Shown piece after piece: positions 5,620 to 5,778 of a stretch of 5,778 bases of DNA (its first letter is position 1; each line of letters opens with the position of its first letter). The DNA is from Bifidobacterium breve (GTDB lineage: Bacteria; Actinomycetota; Actinomycetes; Mycobacteriales; Mycobacteriaceae). The position numbers were made by a program, and so were the translations under genes. The stretch is taken from NCBI GenBank assembly GCA_945882475.1, contig CAMCWJ010000194.1, forward strand, positions 1 through 5,778, written 5' to 3'. Below the pieces are notes generated by a model, which did not search any database, was not told where the DNA came from, and saw nothing but the letters and a program-made list of their open reading frames with translations.

Positions 5620-5778
5620 GGGGTGCCCAACGTTTCGGCGGCGGCGATCGCATGCAGCACCGCGCGGGCCTTATTGGCCGCCTCGGTGTATTCGTAGGGG
5701 CCGTTGGAGTCGGCCACCACCCCGCCGCCGGCCTGCACGTAAGCGAGCCCGTCGCGCATCAGCGCGGTGCGGATCGCA
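5616..5778 (-). CDS. trpE: Anthranilate synthase component I, C-terminal end (partial)
   Basis: Only the last 53 codons and the stop are present; the 5' part lies beyond the right edge. The peptide runs from AIRTALMRDGLAYVQAGGG through VVADSNGPYEYTEAANKARA to the end AAAETLGTP. This is the C-terminal signature of chorismate-binding enzymes: the QAGxGVVADSxPxxExxExxNKA stretch that contributes chorismate and Mg2+ contacts. TrpE, with glutamine amidotransferase TrpG, converts chorismate and glutamine to anthranilate, the first committed step to tryptophan. The same signature occurs in PabB, isochorismate synthase and salicylate synthase, so the fragment alone does not prove TrpE; the following trpC-trpB-trpA genes do so convincingly. 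The stop overlaps the next gene by four bases. Feedback-binding residues lie in the missing N-terminal part. Confidence 0.93.
   Translation of the reverse strand, partial: AIRTALMRDGLAYVQAGGGVVADSNGPYEYTEAANKARAVLHAIAAAETLGTP

Overview
The window is a GC-rich stretch of an actinobacterial chromosome, most likely from a mycobacterium (Mycobacterium/Mycolicibacterium type). This rests on the order trpE - small Trp-operon membrane protein - trpC - trpB - trpA - lgt - TM2-domain protein, the order I recall for M. tuberculosis Rv1609-Rv1615, and on protein features recalled from that genus: a 272-residue TrpC, a 270-residue TrpA and an Lgt with a long acidic C-terminal tail. Species cannot be read from the sequence alone.

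All genes lie on the minus strand, so transcription runs from high to low coordinates. From the right edge: the last 53 codons of trpE (5616-5778), a four-helix membrane protein of the TIGR02234 type (5020-5619), trpC (4121-4939), trpB (2799-4100), trpA (1990-2802), lgt (329-1993), and the first 100 codons of a proline-rich TM2-domain protein running off the left edge (1-300). Three junctions are 4-base stop/start overlaps (trpE/membrane protein GTGA, trpB/trpA ATGA, trpA/lgt GTGA). The other gaps are 80, 20 and 28 bases. No gene-free stretch exceeds 80 bases, and I see no terminator, internal promoter, RNA gene, mobile element or CRISPR array. This looks like one transcription unit whose promoter and any attenuator lie outside the window, upstream of trpE.

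The trp genes supply anthranilate synthase component I, indole-3-glycerol phosphate synthase and both tryptophan synthase subunits. trpD and trpF are not in this cluster; in mycobacteria trpD is elsewhere and PriA (HisA/TrpF) supplies the isomerase. Lgt, the first enzyme of lipoprotein maturation, is translationally coupled to trpA although the pathways are unrelated.

The unusual content is repeat-encoded low-complexity protein. About half of Lgt is a predicted cytoplasmic acidic tail built from several repeat families (EIDA, LETEL, VVYES, PEAE). The TM2 protein has five tandem 18-bp units, four of them identical, encoding PGQFPP. TrpB has a short N-terminal extension containing a duplicated 15-bp unit. 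I found no wholly new system. The best leads are the Lgt tail, the TM2 repeat tract and the uncharacterised membrane protein embedded in the trp operon.
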